A stretch of DNA of 64,000 nt from Clostridium omnivorum (GTDB lineage: Bacteria > Bacillota > Clostridia > Clostridiales > Clostridiaceae): assembly GCF_026012015.1 (NCBI RefSeq), contig NZ_BRXR01000001.1:1724001-1788000 (forward strand), given 5' to 3'. This document shows positions 8,515-16,848 of this stretch, piece by piece. The translations under genes were made by a program, and so were the position numbers. Numbering within the stretch: the stretch's first letter is position 1; each line of letters starts with the position of its first letter. The notes beneath the pieces are model-generated. The model made no database searches. It saw only the letters and a list, made by a program, of their open reading frames with translations, and was not told where the DNA came from.

Positions 8515-9003
8515 ATGAGTATTAAATTTAAAAAAGTGAGCGACTTCAATAGGGGAATACTATTTCAATTGTTAACAGATGCGTATTCATTTGATTGCAA
8601 ATTTGAACAACGTTGTAGTTCTGATTGGAAAGCTTGTGACAACTTTTTCTTTGACAATTTACAGATAGCAGATAAATGTGGGTTTATAACAACATTAAAC
8701 AACGAAGCTATCGGATTTGTTTTATGGGATCCGAGAAATATGCCTGAATATGCGGAAATTGGACACAATTGCATTGCCTCAAAACACAAAGGTAATGGTT
8801 ATGCTAAAATACAGCTTCAAGAAGCTGTCAATAGAATTATTCAAAATGATGTGAGAAAAATAATAGTAACCACAAATGATGGACTAATTCCTGCTCAACG
8901 AATGTATGAGAGTGTTGGATTTAAGATATATCAAAGAAGGAAAAATGAAAGTATCTCAGATTTTGCTGGCGAATACATCGATTATGCATATTTTTTATCG
9001 TAA
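8515..9003 (+). CDS. GNAT family N-acetyltransferase
   Basis: 162 residues. Acetyl-CoA motif A reads ASKHKGNGYAKIQLQEA at about 89-105, and motif B includes AQRMYESVGFKIYQRR near 127-142. It starts with ATG after TCGGGAGGA. The whole protein is one GNAT fold with no extra domain. Substrate unknown. A member of the TTCTTTTAAAATGTCACATTAGTAA repeat family follows its stop. Confidence 0.8.
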   Translation: MSIKFKKVSDFNRGILFQLLTDAYSFDCKFEQRCSSDWKACDNFFFDNLQIADKCGFITTLNNEAIGFVLWDPRNMPEYAEIGHNCIASKHKGNGYAKIQLQEAVNRIIQNDVRKIIVTTNDGLIPAQRMYESVGFKIYQRRKNESISDFAGEYIDYAYFLS

Positions 9004-9059
9004 GCCTATTCTTTTAAAATGTCACATTAGTAAGGCAATGCTATGTTTTAGGAGGGAAT

Positions 9060-9824
9060 ATGGATCTTAACTTAAAAAACTATTATGATAACATTAGTAA
9101 ACCTTGGGGAAAATTATTTTACCATTGCGTATGGAATCAACTTGGTTATTTAGAAGATAAGTTAATTCTAGACTTTGGAAGCGGCTTTGGTGTAACTGCA
9201 AATTATCTGGCCAAATATAACAATGTGGTAGCAGTAGAGCCAAATGAAGAAATGATAATGAATAGGTATAATGATAATGAGTATATACAAATTAATGGTA
9301 GTTTTGAATGGTTGATTCATGAGCCTGACAATAAATATGATTGCATAATCTGCCATAATGTAATTGAGTATATGGACAATCGATCTGAATTACTACAAGA
9401 ATTTGGCAGGATACTTAAGCCAAATGGATTTGTTTCAATTGTAAAACATAATAGAATGGGTAAAATAATGCAGAAAGCAGTTTTCGAATATAATATTGAA
9501 GAAACAGAGGCACTACTTAAAAATAGAGATATTAACTCTCAGAACTTTGGTGTTATAAAAGAGTATGACAATAAAATGCTTGAAGAATACTCCAAAGGTA
9601 AACTGATAATTGACAGATGTTATGGCATTCGAACTTTTTATGGTTTACAAAACAATAGTGTCAAATCAGACCCTAAATGGATGGAAAACATGCTAAAACT
9701 TGAACTTGAAGTATCAGAAAATCAGCCTTTAAGAGAAATAGCCTTTTTTCATCACATTATTATGAGAAATAGTCAATGTTACGAGAATAATACGAAGGAG
9801 GAAGAGTTATGCCAAATAACGTGA
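9060..9824 (+). CDS. Class I SAM-dependent methyltransferase
   Basis: 254 residues. Motif I is ILDFGSGFGVTANYL at about 36-50, with VAVEPNEEM following as motif II, and CHNVIEYM near 98-105 as motif IV. TTAGGAGGG precedes the ATG. The end overlaps the next gene by 16 nt, so the two are probably translated from one message. Acceptor unknown. Confidence 0.85.
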   Translation: MDLNLKNYYDNISKPWGKLFYHCVWNQLGYLEDKLILDFGSGFGVTANYLAKYNNVVAVEPNEEMIMNRYNDNEYIQINGSFEWLIHEPDNKYDCIICHNVIEYMDNRSELLQEFGRILKPNGFVSIVKHNRMGKIMQKAVFEYNIEETEALLKNRDINSQNFGVIKEYDNKMLEEYSKGKLIIDRCYGIRTFYGLQNNSVKSDPKWMENMLKLELEVSENQPLREIAFFHHIIMRNSQCYENNTKEEELCQIT

Positions 9825-10378
9825 AAAAGAGAAAAATAATTTTAGATTTAGCAATTACTTTAGATGGCTTTATTGAAGGGAAAAATGGAGAAGTTGATTG
9901 GTGCATTATGGACCCTGATATGGGGTTCACTAATTTCTTGAATGAAATTGACACTATTTTATATGGTAGAAAAAGTTACGATTTATGGGGACAATATATT
10001 CCCCAAGATGAAGCTTCTGATAATGAAAAAGAAATTTGGAATTTGGTACATAGTAAAGAGAAATATGTGTTTTCACGAACACAAATAGCTGCTAATAATA
10101 ATGCAATTTTTATAAATGAAAATATTCTTGATGAAGTAAATAAATTAAAGAATAAACCTGGTAAAGACATTTGGCTATATGGAGGAGCAAGTCTCATTAC
10201 AACTTTTATAAATTTAGGGCTTGTTGATGAATTTAGATTATCTATTCACCCAGTTATTTTGGGAGAAGGAAAACCATTGTTTATTGATATAAAACAGAGA
10301 ATGAATTTAAAAATGGTTAATACCAGAACCTTCTCTTCTGGCGTTGTACAACTAATCTATCATTGGAATGGTAATTAA
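9809..10378 (+). CDS. Dihydrofolate reductase family protein (RibD C-terminal type, YyaP-like)
   Basis: 189 residues with the RibD_C/DHFR-like fold. ILDLAITLDGFIEGKNGEVDW at the N terminus is the family's opening strand. ILYGRKSYDLWGQY (about 50-63) and WLYGGASLITTFI (about 122-134) are the NADPH-binding segments. LSIHPVILGEGKPLF ends the domain. The stand-alone form is common as an accessory reductase and is not the essential DHFR or RibD. AAGGAGGAAG lies inside the preceding gene. Confidence 0.8.
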   Translation: MPNNVKKRKIILDLAITLDGFIEGKNGEVDWCIMDPDMGFTNFLNEIDTILYGRKSYDLWGQYIPQDEASDNEKEIWNLVHSKEKYVFSRTQIAANNNAIFINENILDEVNKLKNKPGKDIWLYGGASLITTFINLGLVDEFRLSIHPVILGEGKPLFIDIKQRMNLKMVNTRTFSSGVVQLIYHWNGN

Positions 10379-10431
10379 TTTTTAACTAGTTAAACTTCAG
10401 ATAATATATATTATTCAGGGGGTAATGCAGT

Positions 10432-10923
10432 ATGATAGATAACTTTAAAGTATTAAAGGGAGAAGTTGAAGCTGCAATCAATATAATGAAAGAAGTAACA
10501 AAATGGGGGCGTTCAGTTGGGTTAAATGTTTGGAAGGACGAGCACCTTACAAGAGAAAAGTTATTGGTTGGTATTAATGAGGATAACTTCTATATAGGAC
10601 AGGTTTCAAATGATAATGCTTGCTGTATGATATTGCAATGGAATGATACTTTGTTTTGGCCCAAAGCAAAAGATAACGAAGCAGGATATATACATAAGTT
10701 ATGTGTCAGAAGAAAATATTCAGGCTTAGGATTATCACGAAAAATGGTTGAGTTTGCTATAGAAGAATGTAAAAAAAGAAACATTAAATATTTAAGATTA
10801 GATACAGGGTTAAATAAGAAGAAGTTATGTAATTTATATGAAAGTTTAGGTTTTGAATTGGTTGGAAAAATTAAATTGGATGACAGAGGACAATTTGCCC
10901 TATTTGAGATGAAAATACGGTAG
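10432..10923 (+). CDS. GNAT family N-acetyltransferase
   Basis: 163 residues. The core motif is IHKLCVRRKYSGLGLSRKMV near 83-102, where RKYSGLGLS takes the place of the RxxGxG/A acetyl-CoA loop, followed by YLRLDTGLNKKKLCNLYESL. The N-terminal half (MKEVTKWGRSVGLNVW) resembles GNAT proteins with a long first helix. ATG after GGGGGTAATGC. Substrate unknown. Confidence 0.75.
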   Translation: MIDNFKVLKGEVEAAINIMKEVTKWGRSVGLNVWKDEHLTREKLLVGINEDNFYIGQVSNDNACCMILQWNDTLFWPKAKDNEAGYIHKLCVRRKYSGLGLSRKMVEFAIEECKKRNIKYLRLDTGLNKKKLCNLYESLGFELVGKIKLDDRGQFALFEMKIR

Positions 10924-10924
10924 T

Positions 10925-11501
10925 ATGAAAAGACAAATTAAAGATATTTCTGAGTACTTTAACAAACAAAAAATTAATTGGTATAGCCACTAAAAACCTA
11001 GGGAAATTCAAATCTTTCTGTGAGCTATTAAATGAATTAGATTTAGAAGTTGTGTTTTTAAATGAATTGAAAACAGCAGAAGAAAGCGATTCGGCAAAAG
11101 AAAACGCGATTCAAAAGGCTATTGTCGCTAGCAGCCAAGTTAATATTCCAGTTTTATCTACAGATGAAAGTATGTCTCTCTCCTTTTTAAAAGATGAGGA
11201 ACAACCAAAAGCCAGAATCAAAAGAATTGTAAATGATAATCCGACGGATGAGGAAATGATAGAATATTACCTCAAGATACTCGAAAAACTAGAGAATAAA
11301 ACAGGATTTGGGATTATTGAAACATATAGTGTGATTGCTTATAAAAGCGAGGTATGCGATATACTATACGAAAAGGACAAGTGTTTTTTCAAATATCCTG
11401 GTTCAAAAATTTTAATAATAGGAAGGCCCCTCGCATCATTAATTTATTATAAAGTCATAGGAGAAGTACATTATGAGAGAATTTTTTTTAACTACAGATA
11501 G
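10925..11501 (+). pseudogene. Ham1/RdgB-like NTP pyrophosphatase, probably frameshifted
   Basis: An ATG at 10925 opens MKRQIKDISEYFNKQK and then runs into a stop at about 10991. After the A-run at about 10968-10973, the neighbouring frame reads LIGIATKNLGKFKSF, the N-terminal signature of Ham1-type inosine/xanthosine triphosphatases, and continues to 11501 with PVLSTDESM in place of the usual ADDSGL element. Removing one base from the A-run joins both parts into one ORF. The longest intact frame starts only at the ATG at 11052 and would lack the nucleotide-binding N terminus. The match is divergent, so the family call is moderate. The 3' end overlaps the next gene by 29 nt. Confidence 0.55.
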
Positions 11502-12027
11502 ATTGGGATTTTCAGTATGGAACGAAAATGACACCTTTGATGCTTTAGAACTTTGGGGTAATCCAGAAGTAACAAAATTTATCGTTGCAGATGGTAAAAT
11601 GTTAGAAGAACAAGTGCATCAAAGACTTAAAAATGAAATTGAAACTTACAATAATGCTAAGATTCAATATTGGCCAATATATTTAATAGAGACCCATGAG
11701 AATATAGGGTGCTGTGGCCTGCGCCCATATGACTCCAAAAAGAATATTCTTGAAATGGGAATACATTTAAAAGATAAGTATTGGGGAAAAGGATTTGCAC
11801 AAGAAGCCTGCTTAGCTGTGATAGACTACGCTTTTAATACACTTCAGGTTGATGCACTCTTTTCTGGACATAATCCTAAAAACACAGCTTCTGCTAGGTT
11901 GCTTAAAAAGCTTGGATTTACATACACTCACGATGAATTTTACCCACCAACAGGATTATATCATCCTTCATATTTAATGACAAAGCAAGACTACATGGAT
12001 AAAAAGGCTGAAGTAAATGAAATTTAA
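11473..12027 (+). CDS. GNAT acetyltransferase, RimJ/RimL type
   Basis: 184 residues. FFLTTDRLGFSVW at the start is typical for RimJ/RimL-like proteins (TeRLxLR pattern). Motif A reads YWGKGFAQEACLAVIDYAF near 101-119, and the Asn of SGHNPKNTASARLLKKLGF is the usual motif B. The start lies within the preceding broken gene, after AGGAGAAG. Such proteins acetylate N-termini or small molecules; here the substrate is unknown. Confidence 0.85.
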   Translation: MREFFLTTDRLGFSVWNENDTFDALELWGNPEVTKFIVADGKMLEEQVHQRLKNEIETYNNAKIQYWPIYLIETHENIGCCGLRPYDSKKNILEMGIHLKDKYWGKGFAQEACLAVIDYAFNTLQVDALFSGHNPKNTASARLLKKLGFTYTHDEFYPPTGLYHPSYLMTKQDYMDKKAEVNEI

Positions 12028-12062
12028 GAATAAAATATACAAGCATTAAGGGGGGATATATA

Positions 12063-12500
12063 ATGCAAAATAACAAAGTTAAACTAACTAATGCATGTCC
12101 AGTTTTCGTATCTAAAGATGTGAAAAAAACCGTAGCTTTCTATGTCGAAAAACTAGGCTTTAAGTTTGCAGCACATTATGATAAAATTGATAACTTTGCA
12201 ACGGTCTACAGGGACTCTATAGAATTTGTAATTGTACAAGCAAAGTCTGGAGAAATTCAATCAAATACCGAGAGATATGGTGCAGGCTATGATGCTTATA
12301 TTGATACGGATACAGTTGGTGGAGTTGATATAATTTACGAAGAGTTTGTTTCTAAAGCCGTTAAGGTAGTTTCAACACCACATAAAACAGATTACGGCAG
12401 CTATGAATTCGTTATTGAGGATATTGATGGAAGATTAATTGGTATAGGCCTTATTTACAGCAATGATACCTATTTCGAAAACTCAAACTATCTAGACTAA
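12063..12500 (+). CDS. Glyoxalase/bleomycin-resistance-fold protein (VOC superfamily)
   Basis: 145 residues. ACPVFVSKDVKKTVAFYVEK at about 11-30 is the opening strand-helix of VOC proteins, and SYEFVIEDIDGRLIGIGLI closes the second beta-alpha-beta unit. Length and the single paired module match bleomycin-resistance-like dimers. GGGGGATATA precedes the ATG. It could bind a drug or act as a small metal-dependent lyase; the metal ligands are not clear enough to choose. Confidence 0.8.
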   Translation: MQNNKVKLTNACPVFVSKDVKKTVAFYVEKLGFKFAAHYDKIDNFATVYRDSIEFVIVQAKSGEIQSNTERYGAGYDAYIDTDTVGGVDIIYEEFVSKAVKVVSTPHKTDYGSYEFVIEDIDGRLIGIGLIYSNDTYFENSNYLD

Positions 12501-12546
12501 TAAAACATTATAAAATTTACAACTTTAATAAATTAGGAGGAATAAA

Positions 12547-13071
12547 ATGAACAGATTAAAATTGGTTTTACCAACGCCTGAATATAAAGATGAAGTCATG
12601 GATTATAAAAGAGAGTTCATTGAAAATGGGGATAGCATAGATGGTTCTGCAGGCCTGAAAAACGCTGATACCTTTGAAGAATGGTACAGTGCCTTGTGTG
12701 ATAATTCAAAAGAAGAGACTGTAAGAGAAGGCTTAGTACCATCAACTACATATATGGCAATTTCTATTGAGAATGGCCGTTTAATTGGAATGATTGATAT
12801 AAGACACAGATTAAATGATTTCCTATTAAACTATGGGGGCAATATCGGCTACAGCATTAGAAAATCAGAAAGACAAAAGGGTTATGCAACTGAAATGCTA
12901 GGATTAGCCTTAAAAGAATGTGAACGAATTAATATTAAAAGGGTTCTAATCACCTGCGACAAGGATAATATTGCTTCTGCCAAGACTATGGTTAATAACG
13001 GTGCTAAACTGGAAAATGAAATACCAGAAGGAAATAGAATTACACAAAGGTATTGGATAGAACTAGATTAA
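12547..13071 (+). CDS. GNAT family N-acetyltransferase
   Basis: 174 residues. NIGYSIRKSERQKGYATEML carries motif A (RxxGYA), followed by LITCDKDNIASAKTMVNNG as motif B. The layout (LVLPTPEYKDEVMDYKREF at the N terminus) matches a common clostridial acetyltransferase subgroup. TTAGGAGG precedes the ATG with good spacing. Substrate unknown. Confidence 0.85.
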   Translation: MNRLKLVLPTPEYKDEVMDYKREFIENGDSIDGSAGLKNADTFEEWYSALCDNSKEETVREGLVPSTTYMAISIENGRLIGMIDIRHRLNDFLLNYGGNIGYSIRKSERQKGYATEMLGLALKECERINIKRVLITCDKDNIASAKTMVNNGAKLENEIPEGNRITQRYWIELD

Positions 13072-13164
13072 AAATGATAACTTGATATTTAACTGTATTT
13101 TCAAACAAACTGCATCATATCTCATATGAAGGAAATTTTAATAGGATTAATAGGGGGCTAAATA

Positions 13165-13656
13165 ATGAAAAAAGAAGATTTATTATTAAAAACAAATAGC
13201 GGTTTATTTAGTTATAGAATTGCTGGAGTATTAATTCGAGACGGTAAAGTACTAATCCAGCGTGCTTTAGGTGATACTTCTTATTCCTTTCCAGGCGGAC
13301 ATGTCTCTTTTGGAGAAGTAAGTGAGGAATCTCTTATAAGAGAGTATAAAGAAGAAATGAGAGCTGATATTTCTATTGAAAGATTGCTTTGGGTACAAGA
13401 GAACTTTTGGAAATGGGGAAAAAGTGACTGTCATCAGTTATGTTTATATTATTTGATTAAACTGTGCGATGAAACTCAACTACCTTTAGAGGGTACTTTT
13501 ACTTTTAAGCCTCAAATAGAAACCGAAAACTACACTTTAGAATTTTCATGGGTAGAGCTGTCAAAGATTAAAGATTTAAAATTCTATCCTGAATTTGCAA
13601 AAGAAAAGATATTAAACCTTTCTGATCATATTGAACATTTCATAGTAAGACAATAA
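13165..13656 (+). CDS. NUDIX hydrolase
   Basis: 163 residues. The Nudix box spans about 45-66: GGHVSFGEVSEESLIREYKE then EM, keeping the GX5EX7REUXEE pattern needed for metal-dependent pyrophosphate cleavage. The residue after EE is Met rather than the common xG. A long C-terminal part ends in FSWVELSKIKDLKFYPEF. Substrate likely a nucleotide derivative; identity unknown. The next gene begins 23 nt later. Confidence 0.85.
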   Translation: MKKEDLLLKTNSGLFSYRIAGVLIRDGKVLIQRALGDTSYSFPGGHVSFGEVSEESLIREYKEEMRADISIERLLWVQENFWKWGKSDCHQLCLYYLIKLCDETQLPLEGTFTFKPQIETENYTLEFSWVELSKIKDLKFYPEFAKEKILNLSDHIEHFIVRQ

Positions 13657-13687
13657 TTATATTTAGTACGAGAGGGGCATGATAAAT

Positions 13688-14254
13688 TTGAGTAAAAATC
13701 CATATGAACAATTCCCGCATATTGTAACGGACGAAGTAACATTAAGAAAAATTGTAGCTTCTGACCTTGACAATCTTTTTGAAATATATAGCAATGAAAA
13801 ACTTTTTCAATACTCCCCTGTAATGCTTAAGAAGAATAAAGATACAGTTGCCAATATGATAGGACATTTTGAAAGAGATTTTCATAAAAGAAAAGAGATA
13901 TTTCTTGGAATATGCTTGAATAGCACCCCTAACAATATTGTAGGTGTAGCTGAAATATTTGACTACTCTCAGGATGTAAATATGATAACAATAGGTTACA
14001 GACTGAATGACAGCTTTTGGGGTAAAGGAATTGCTACAAAAACTGTTAAAGCAATGACAGATTACCTTTTTAATGATATCGGCATTAACCGCATACAAGC
14101 CTTTGTCATGCCAGAAAATATTAAATCGCAAAATGTATTACAAAGAAACGGTTTTGTTAAAGAAGGCATAATTCGGCAAGGGCATGTTTGGAAGGGTAAA
14201 GGTGTTGTTGATTTGATATTGTATTCCTTATTGAAATCTGATACTGCACAATAA
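13688..14254 (+). CDS. GNAT acetyltransferase, RimJ/RimL type
   Basis: About 188 residues. The N terminus has DEVTLRKIVASDLDNLFEIY, and motif A is SFWGKGIATKTVKAMTDYLF, with VMPENIKSQNVLQRNGF as motif B; all are RimJ/RimL hallmarks. The frame can start at an ATG at 13679, but GAGAGGGG ends only one or two bases before it. A TTG at 13688 has a spacing of about 10, so I prefer it with modest confidence. Substrate unknown. Confidence 0.8.
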   Translation: MSKNPYEQFPHIVTDEVTLRKIVASDLDNLFEIYSNEKLFQYSPVMLKKNKDTVANMIGHFERDFHKRKEIFLGICLNSTPNNIVGVAEIFDYSQDVNMITIGYRLNDSFWGKGIATKTVKAMTDYLFNDIGINRIQAFVMPENIKSQNVLQRNGFVKEGIIRQGHVWKGKGVVDLILYSLLKSDTAQ

Positions 14255-14283
14255 GTATAATATGTTTTTCGGGGAGGATCAAA

Positions 14284-14946
14284 ATGAATATTTTACTGGA
14301 CAAGCTTGACTTCCATGAAGCCTGGGCATATGACACATTGAAGGATATTATAAAACCAGAATATAGAATTTGCATAATTCCCTTTGCCTTTCATGAAGAA
14401 TGGATAAAAAACAGTGAGGAGTGGGAAAAATGGTATAATAAAATTGATGGTGACCAGTACAAAGGTATAGCCGCTCCTTTTTATGCATACGGAATTAATG
14501 ATGATAATATTTCCTTGGTTAACTATTTTGAAGATAATAGTGACAGCGCTAAAGCAAAGATTAATTCAAGTGACATCATCTTTTTTACAGGCGGCTTTCC
14601 AGACAAAATCATGGACAGAATGGCAAATTGGGATTTAGTCAATACCATTGAACAGCACCAAGGAATAAAAATGGGCTGGAGTGCTGGTGCAGTAATGCAG
14701 TGCTATGATTATTTTCTATCTCCTGATGAAGATTATCCAGAGTTTGTTTATTTGAGAGGGTTAAAGTGCATAGAGGATTTTGCAGTTGAAGTTCATTATA
14801 AAAATACTGAATCGCAAAATGAAAGCATTGAAAGATATATTCGTGAAAGAGGAAAAGTGGTATATACTTCTGAGCCTCACAGCGCAATAATTGTTGATGG
14901 CACTAAAGTTACCTTGCTTGGAAATGCAAAAGCTTATGAAAAATAA
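14284..14946 (+). CDS. Peptidase S51-like / type 1 glutamine amidotransferase-fold protein
   Basis: 220 residues. FFTGGFPDKIM at about 100-110 and GWSAGAVMQ at about 131-139 match the peptidase E/cyanophycinase family (S51), with Ser133 as the likely nucleophile in the G-x-S-x-G elbow. EPHSAIIVDG near the C terminus could carry the His. It lacks a signal peptide, so a cytoplasmic dipeptidase or related hydrolase is likely. It ends array 1 and is followed by a two-sided terminator shared with cysS. Confidence 0.75.
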   Translation: MNILLDKLDFHEAWAYDTLKDIIKPEYRICIIPFAFHEEWIKNSEEWEKWYNKIDGDQYKGIAAPFYAYGINDDNISLVNYFEDNSDSAKAKINSSDIIFFTGGFPDKIMDRMANWDLVNTIEQHQGIKMGWSAGAVMQCYDYFLSPDEDYPEFVYLRGLKCIEDFAVEVHYKNTESQNESIERYIRERGKVVYTSEPHSAIIVDGTKVTLLGNAKAYEK

Positions 14947-14970
14947 TCACTCTTAGACACGTATTTGAAA

Positions 14971-15017
14971 GCTGCATTAAAGTCCTCACTTATGAAATGA
15001 GGACTTTTTTATGCAGC
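14971..15017. terminator. Bidirectional terminator between the S51-like gene and cysS
   Basis: Inner stem AAAGTCCTCA/TGAGGACTTT plus outer arms GCTGCAT/ATGCAGC. T-rich on the + strand and A-rich on the other side, so it can serve both convergent genes. Confidence 0.85.
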
Positions 15018-15024
15018 CTCTCCC

Positions 15025-16437
15025 CTATTTAACTTTCCAGGTAGTACCTTCTTTAGTATCAACCAATTCAATATTGCTTTCTAAAAGCATATTTCTAATC
15101 TCATCTGCTCTTGCCCAATTCTTCTCAGCTCTAGCCTTGTTTCTTTCCAGAATTAGGCTTTCAATATGCTGCTCATCAATATTACTGTTTTCATTTAAAG
15201 CTTCCTCTTCCGCAAGATTTAAGGAAAACACCTTATCAAAATCTTTTATTAAGTATAGCTTTTCAGTATTATTTAGCTCCTTAGCTTTTATAACCTCTGA
15301 TAAAACCGTAAAGGCATTTGGTATATTCAAATCGTCGCTTATTTGAGCTATGAATTTATCTCGGTATACTTGAAGCTTGCCCTTATCTAATGTTTCATCT
15401 ATTTGGTGGCCCTCAGCAATATTTTTTATTCTGCTCTTTAATTTTTTTAATGATTTTTGAGCTTCTGTAAGGCTTTCAAAGCTGAATACAAGCTGCTTTC
15501 TGTACCTAGACTGAAGGCAAAAATATCTATAATCTAATGGACTGTAACCTTGTTCCACAAGCCTTGAAACTGTTAAAAAGTCTCCTGTGGATTTTGACAT
15601 TTTTTCATTGTTCATTACTAGAAACTCTCCATGCATCCAGTAATTTACCCACTTGTGTCCTAGAGCACTTTCAGATTGAGCTATTTCATTTGTATGGTGT
15701 ACTGGAATATGATCTACCCCTCCGCAGTGAATATCTATCCTTTCTCCAAGGTATTTGGTTGACATAGCTGAGCACTCAATGTGCCATCCTGGAAAACCCT
15801 TGCCCCAAGGTGATTCCCACTGCATAATCTGATTTGTAAACTTGGAGTTTGTAAACCAAAGCACGAAATCAAGAGGGTTCTTCTTAAATGGATCTACCTC
15901 TACCCTGCTGCCTGCTTCAAGCTCATCTATACTCAAATTTGCAAGCTTCGTGTAGTCTGGATATTTTTCTATTGAGAAGTATACATTGCCATTAGCTATA
16001 TAAGTATAGCCCTTCTCCTCTAATATTTGTATAAACTTAATCATATCCTGGATATGCTCTGTAGCTCTGCAAACCACTGTGGGCCTTACTATATTCAGCA
16101 GCTGGAAATCTTTTAAAAAGGCCTCTTCATAAAATCTTGCTATTTCCCATACAGTTTTCTTTTCTCTCATAGCACCTTTAGACATCTTGTCTTCCCCTGT
16201 ATCGGAGTCGGACTCCAAATGACCTACATCCGTTATATTCATAACATGTTTAACCTTAAAGCCCACATACTCCATGGATTTTTTAAGAGCATCCTCAAAT
16301 ATATAGGTTCTTAGGTTACCTATATGAGCATAATTGTAAACTGTGAGCCCACAGGTATATAGCTTAATCTCCCCTTCCTTAAGAGGTACTATTTCTTCCT
16401 TTTTTCTTGACATGGTGTTATAAACTGAAAACTTCAT
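15025..16437 (-). CDS. cysS: Cysteinyl-tRNA synthetase
   Basis: 470 residues. It charges tRNA-Cys with cysteine in the cytoplasm. Class I signatures are intact: [17 protein letters not shown] holds the first zinc ligand Cys and the HIGH-type motif (HIGN), HIECSAMS and [15 protein letters not shown] hold the other zinc ligands, and [10 protein letters not shown] is the KMSKS loop. The frame extends to a TTG at 16458, but AAGGAGGAATAGT places the start at the ATG at 16437. The gene stands alone: a terminator follows and a leader with its own Cys-rich ORF and attenuator precedes it, so expression probably responds to Cys-tRNA charging. Confidence 0.97.
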   Translation of the reverse strand: MKFSVYNTMSRKKEEIVPLKEGEIKLYTCGLTVYNYAHIGNLRTYIFEDALKKSMEYVGFKVKHVMNITDVGHLESDSDTGEDKMSKGAMREKKTVWEIARFYEEAFLKDFQLLNIVRPTVVCRATEHIQDMIKFIQILEEKGYTYIANGNVYFSIEKYPDYTKLANLSIDELEAGSRVEVDPFKKNPLDFVLWFTNSKFTNQIMQWESPWGKGFPGWHIECSAMSTKYLGERIDIHCGGVDHIPVHHTNEIAQSESALGHKWVNYWMHGEFLVMNNEKMSKSTGDFLTVSRLVEQGYSPLDYRYFCLQSRYRKQLVFSFESLTEAQKSLKKLKSRIKNIAEGHQIDETLDKGKLQVYRDKFIAQISDDLNIPNAFTVLSEVIKAKELNNTEKLYLIKDFDKVFSLNLAEEEALNENSNIDEQHIESLILERNKARAEKNWARADEIRNMLLESNIELVDTKEGTTWKVK

Positions 16438-16456
16438 ACTATTCCTCCTTTTTAGC

Positions 16457-16489
16457 AAAAAATAAAAACTGCAGGCAAAAACCTGCAGT
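16457..16489 (-). terminator. Attenuator terminator in the cysS leader
   Basis: On the minus strand, an 8-bp stem ACTGCAGG/CCTGCAGT (16482-16489 with 16468-16475) with loop TTTTTG is followed by TTTTTATTTTTT (16468-16457). It lies about 10 nt before the cysS ribosome binding site, and no other minus-strand gene lies upstream for it to terminate. This makes it a leader attenuator rather than an ordinary gene-end terminator. Its 5' arm can pair instead with AAGTCTGCA at 16531-16539. Confidence 0.88.
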
Positions 16490-16515
16490 AAACAATCCTA
16501 AGCTTAAATATAGGG

Positions 16516-16599
16516 CTATCTCAAAAAATATGCAGACTTGTTGCTATTTAAATCTAATAATATTAAATTAGTTAAACAACAACAGCAACAGACTTTCAT
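16516..16599 (-). CDS. Cysteine-rich leader peptide of cysS (attenuator ORF)
   Basis: A 27-codon ORF beginning MKVCCCCC and ending SAYFLR, with five consecutive Cys codons (16576-16590). TGGAGGTTA lies eight bases before its ATG, an excellent ribosome binding site. The RNA regions follow the classic order. Region 1 overlaps the Cys codons (TGTTGCT, 16584-16590). Region 2 (AGCAACAAGTCTGCA, 16531-16545) pairs with region 1 by seven bases, or with region 3 (TGCAGGTTT, 16479-16487) by nine. Region 3 otherwise forms the terminator with region 4. Ribosome stalling at the Cys run would leave region 2 free and permit readthrough; a ribosome reaching the stop would cover region 2 and permit termination. 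The function is inferred from this geometry. Confidence 0.88.
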   Translation of the reverse strand: MKVCCCCCLTNLILLDLNSNKSAYFLR

Positions 16600-16630
16600 T
16601 ACGATAACCTCCATACATTAATATACAATC

Positions 16631-16659
16631 ATTATATACCACATAATGTATGGTGTATA
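16631..16659 (-). promoter_or_regulatory. Promoter of the cysS leader
   Basis: Minus-strand TATACA (16654-16659), a 17-bp spacer and TATAAT (16631-16636). The expected start near 16624 gives a leader of about 170 nt. The spacer holds an imperfect palindrome (TATACACCATA with TATGTGGTATA) that may be an operator. No T-box or known riboswitch sequence is visible downstream. Confidence 0.6.
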
Positions 16660-16848
16660 CTCTTTTCTTCAACTAAGCCTCCTCTCTCAGGCATTTTTCG
16701 TTCTAACGCTTTCTATTTTTACTCCTTTAAGTTTACTGGTGCCGTCAATACTACTGTAACATGTTTACATGTATTTTTATTAATTTCTATGCTATAATTT
16801 CTCTAATAATTAATCTGCTTTTATAATCATATAGGAAAGGAGCACTAT

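Noticed and set aside
13742-14131. 129-codon frame on the minus strand
   Set aside because: It lies antisense inside a clear RimJ/RimL acetyltransferase gene, and its composition reflects that gene.
15011-15346. 111-codon + strand frame
   Set aside because: It begins in the bidirectional terminator and is antisense to cysS.
16441-16680. T-box riboswitch for cysS
   Set aside because: I looked for the AGGGUGGNACCGCG element and a specifier stem on the minus strand and found neither. The Cys-run ORF and attenuator explain the leader better.
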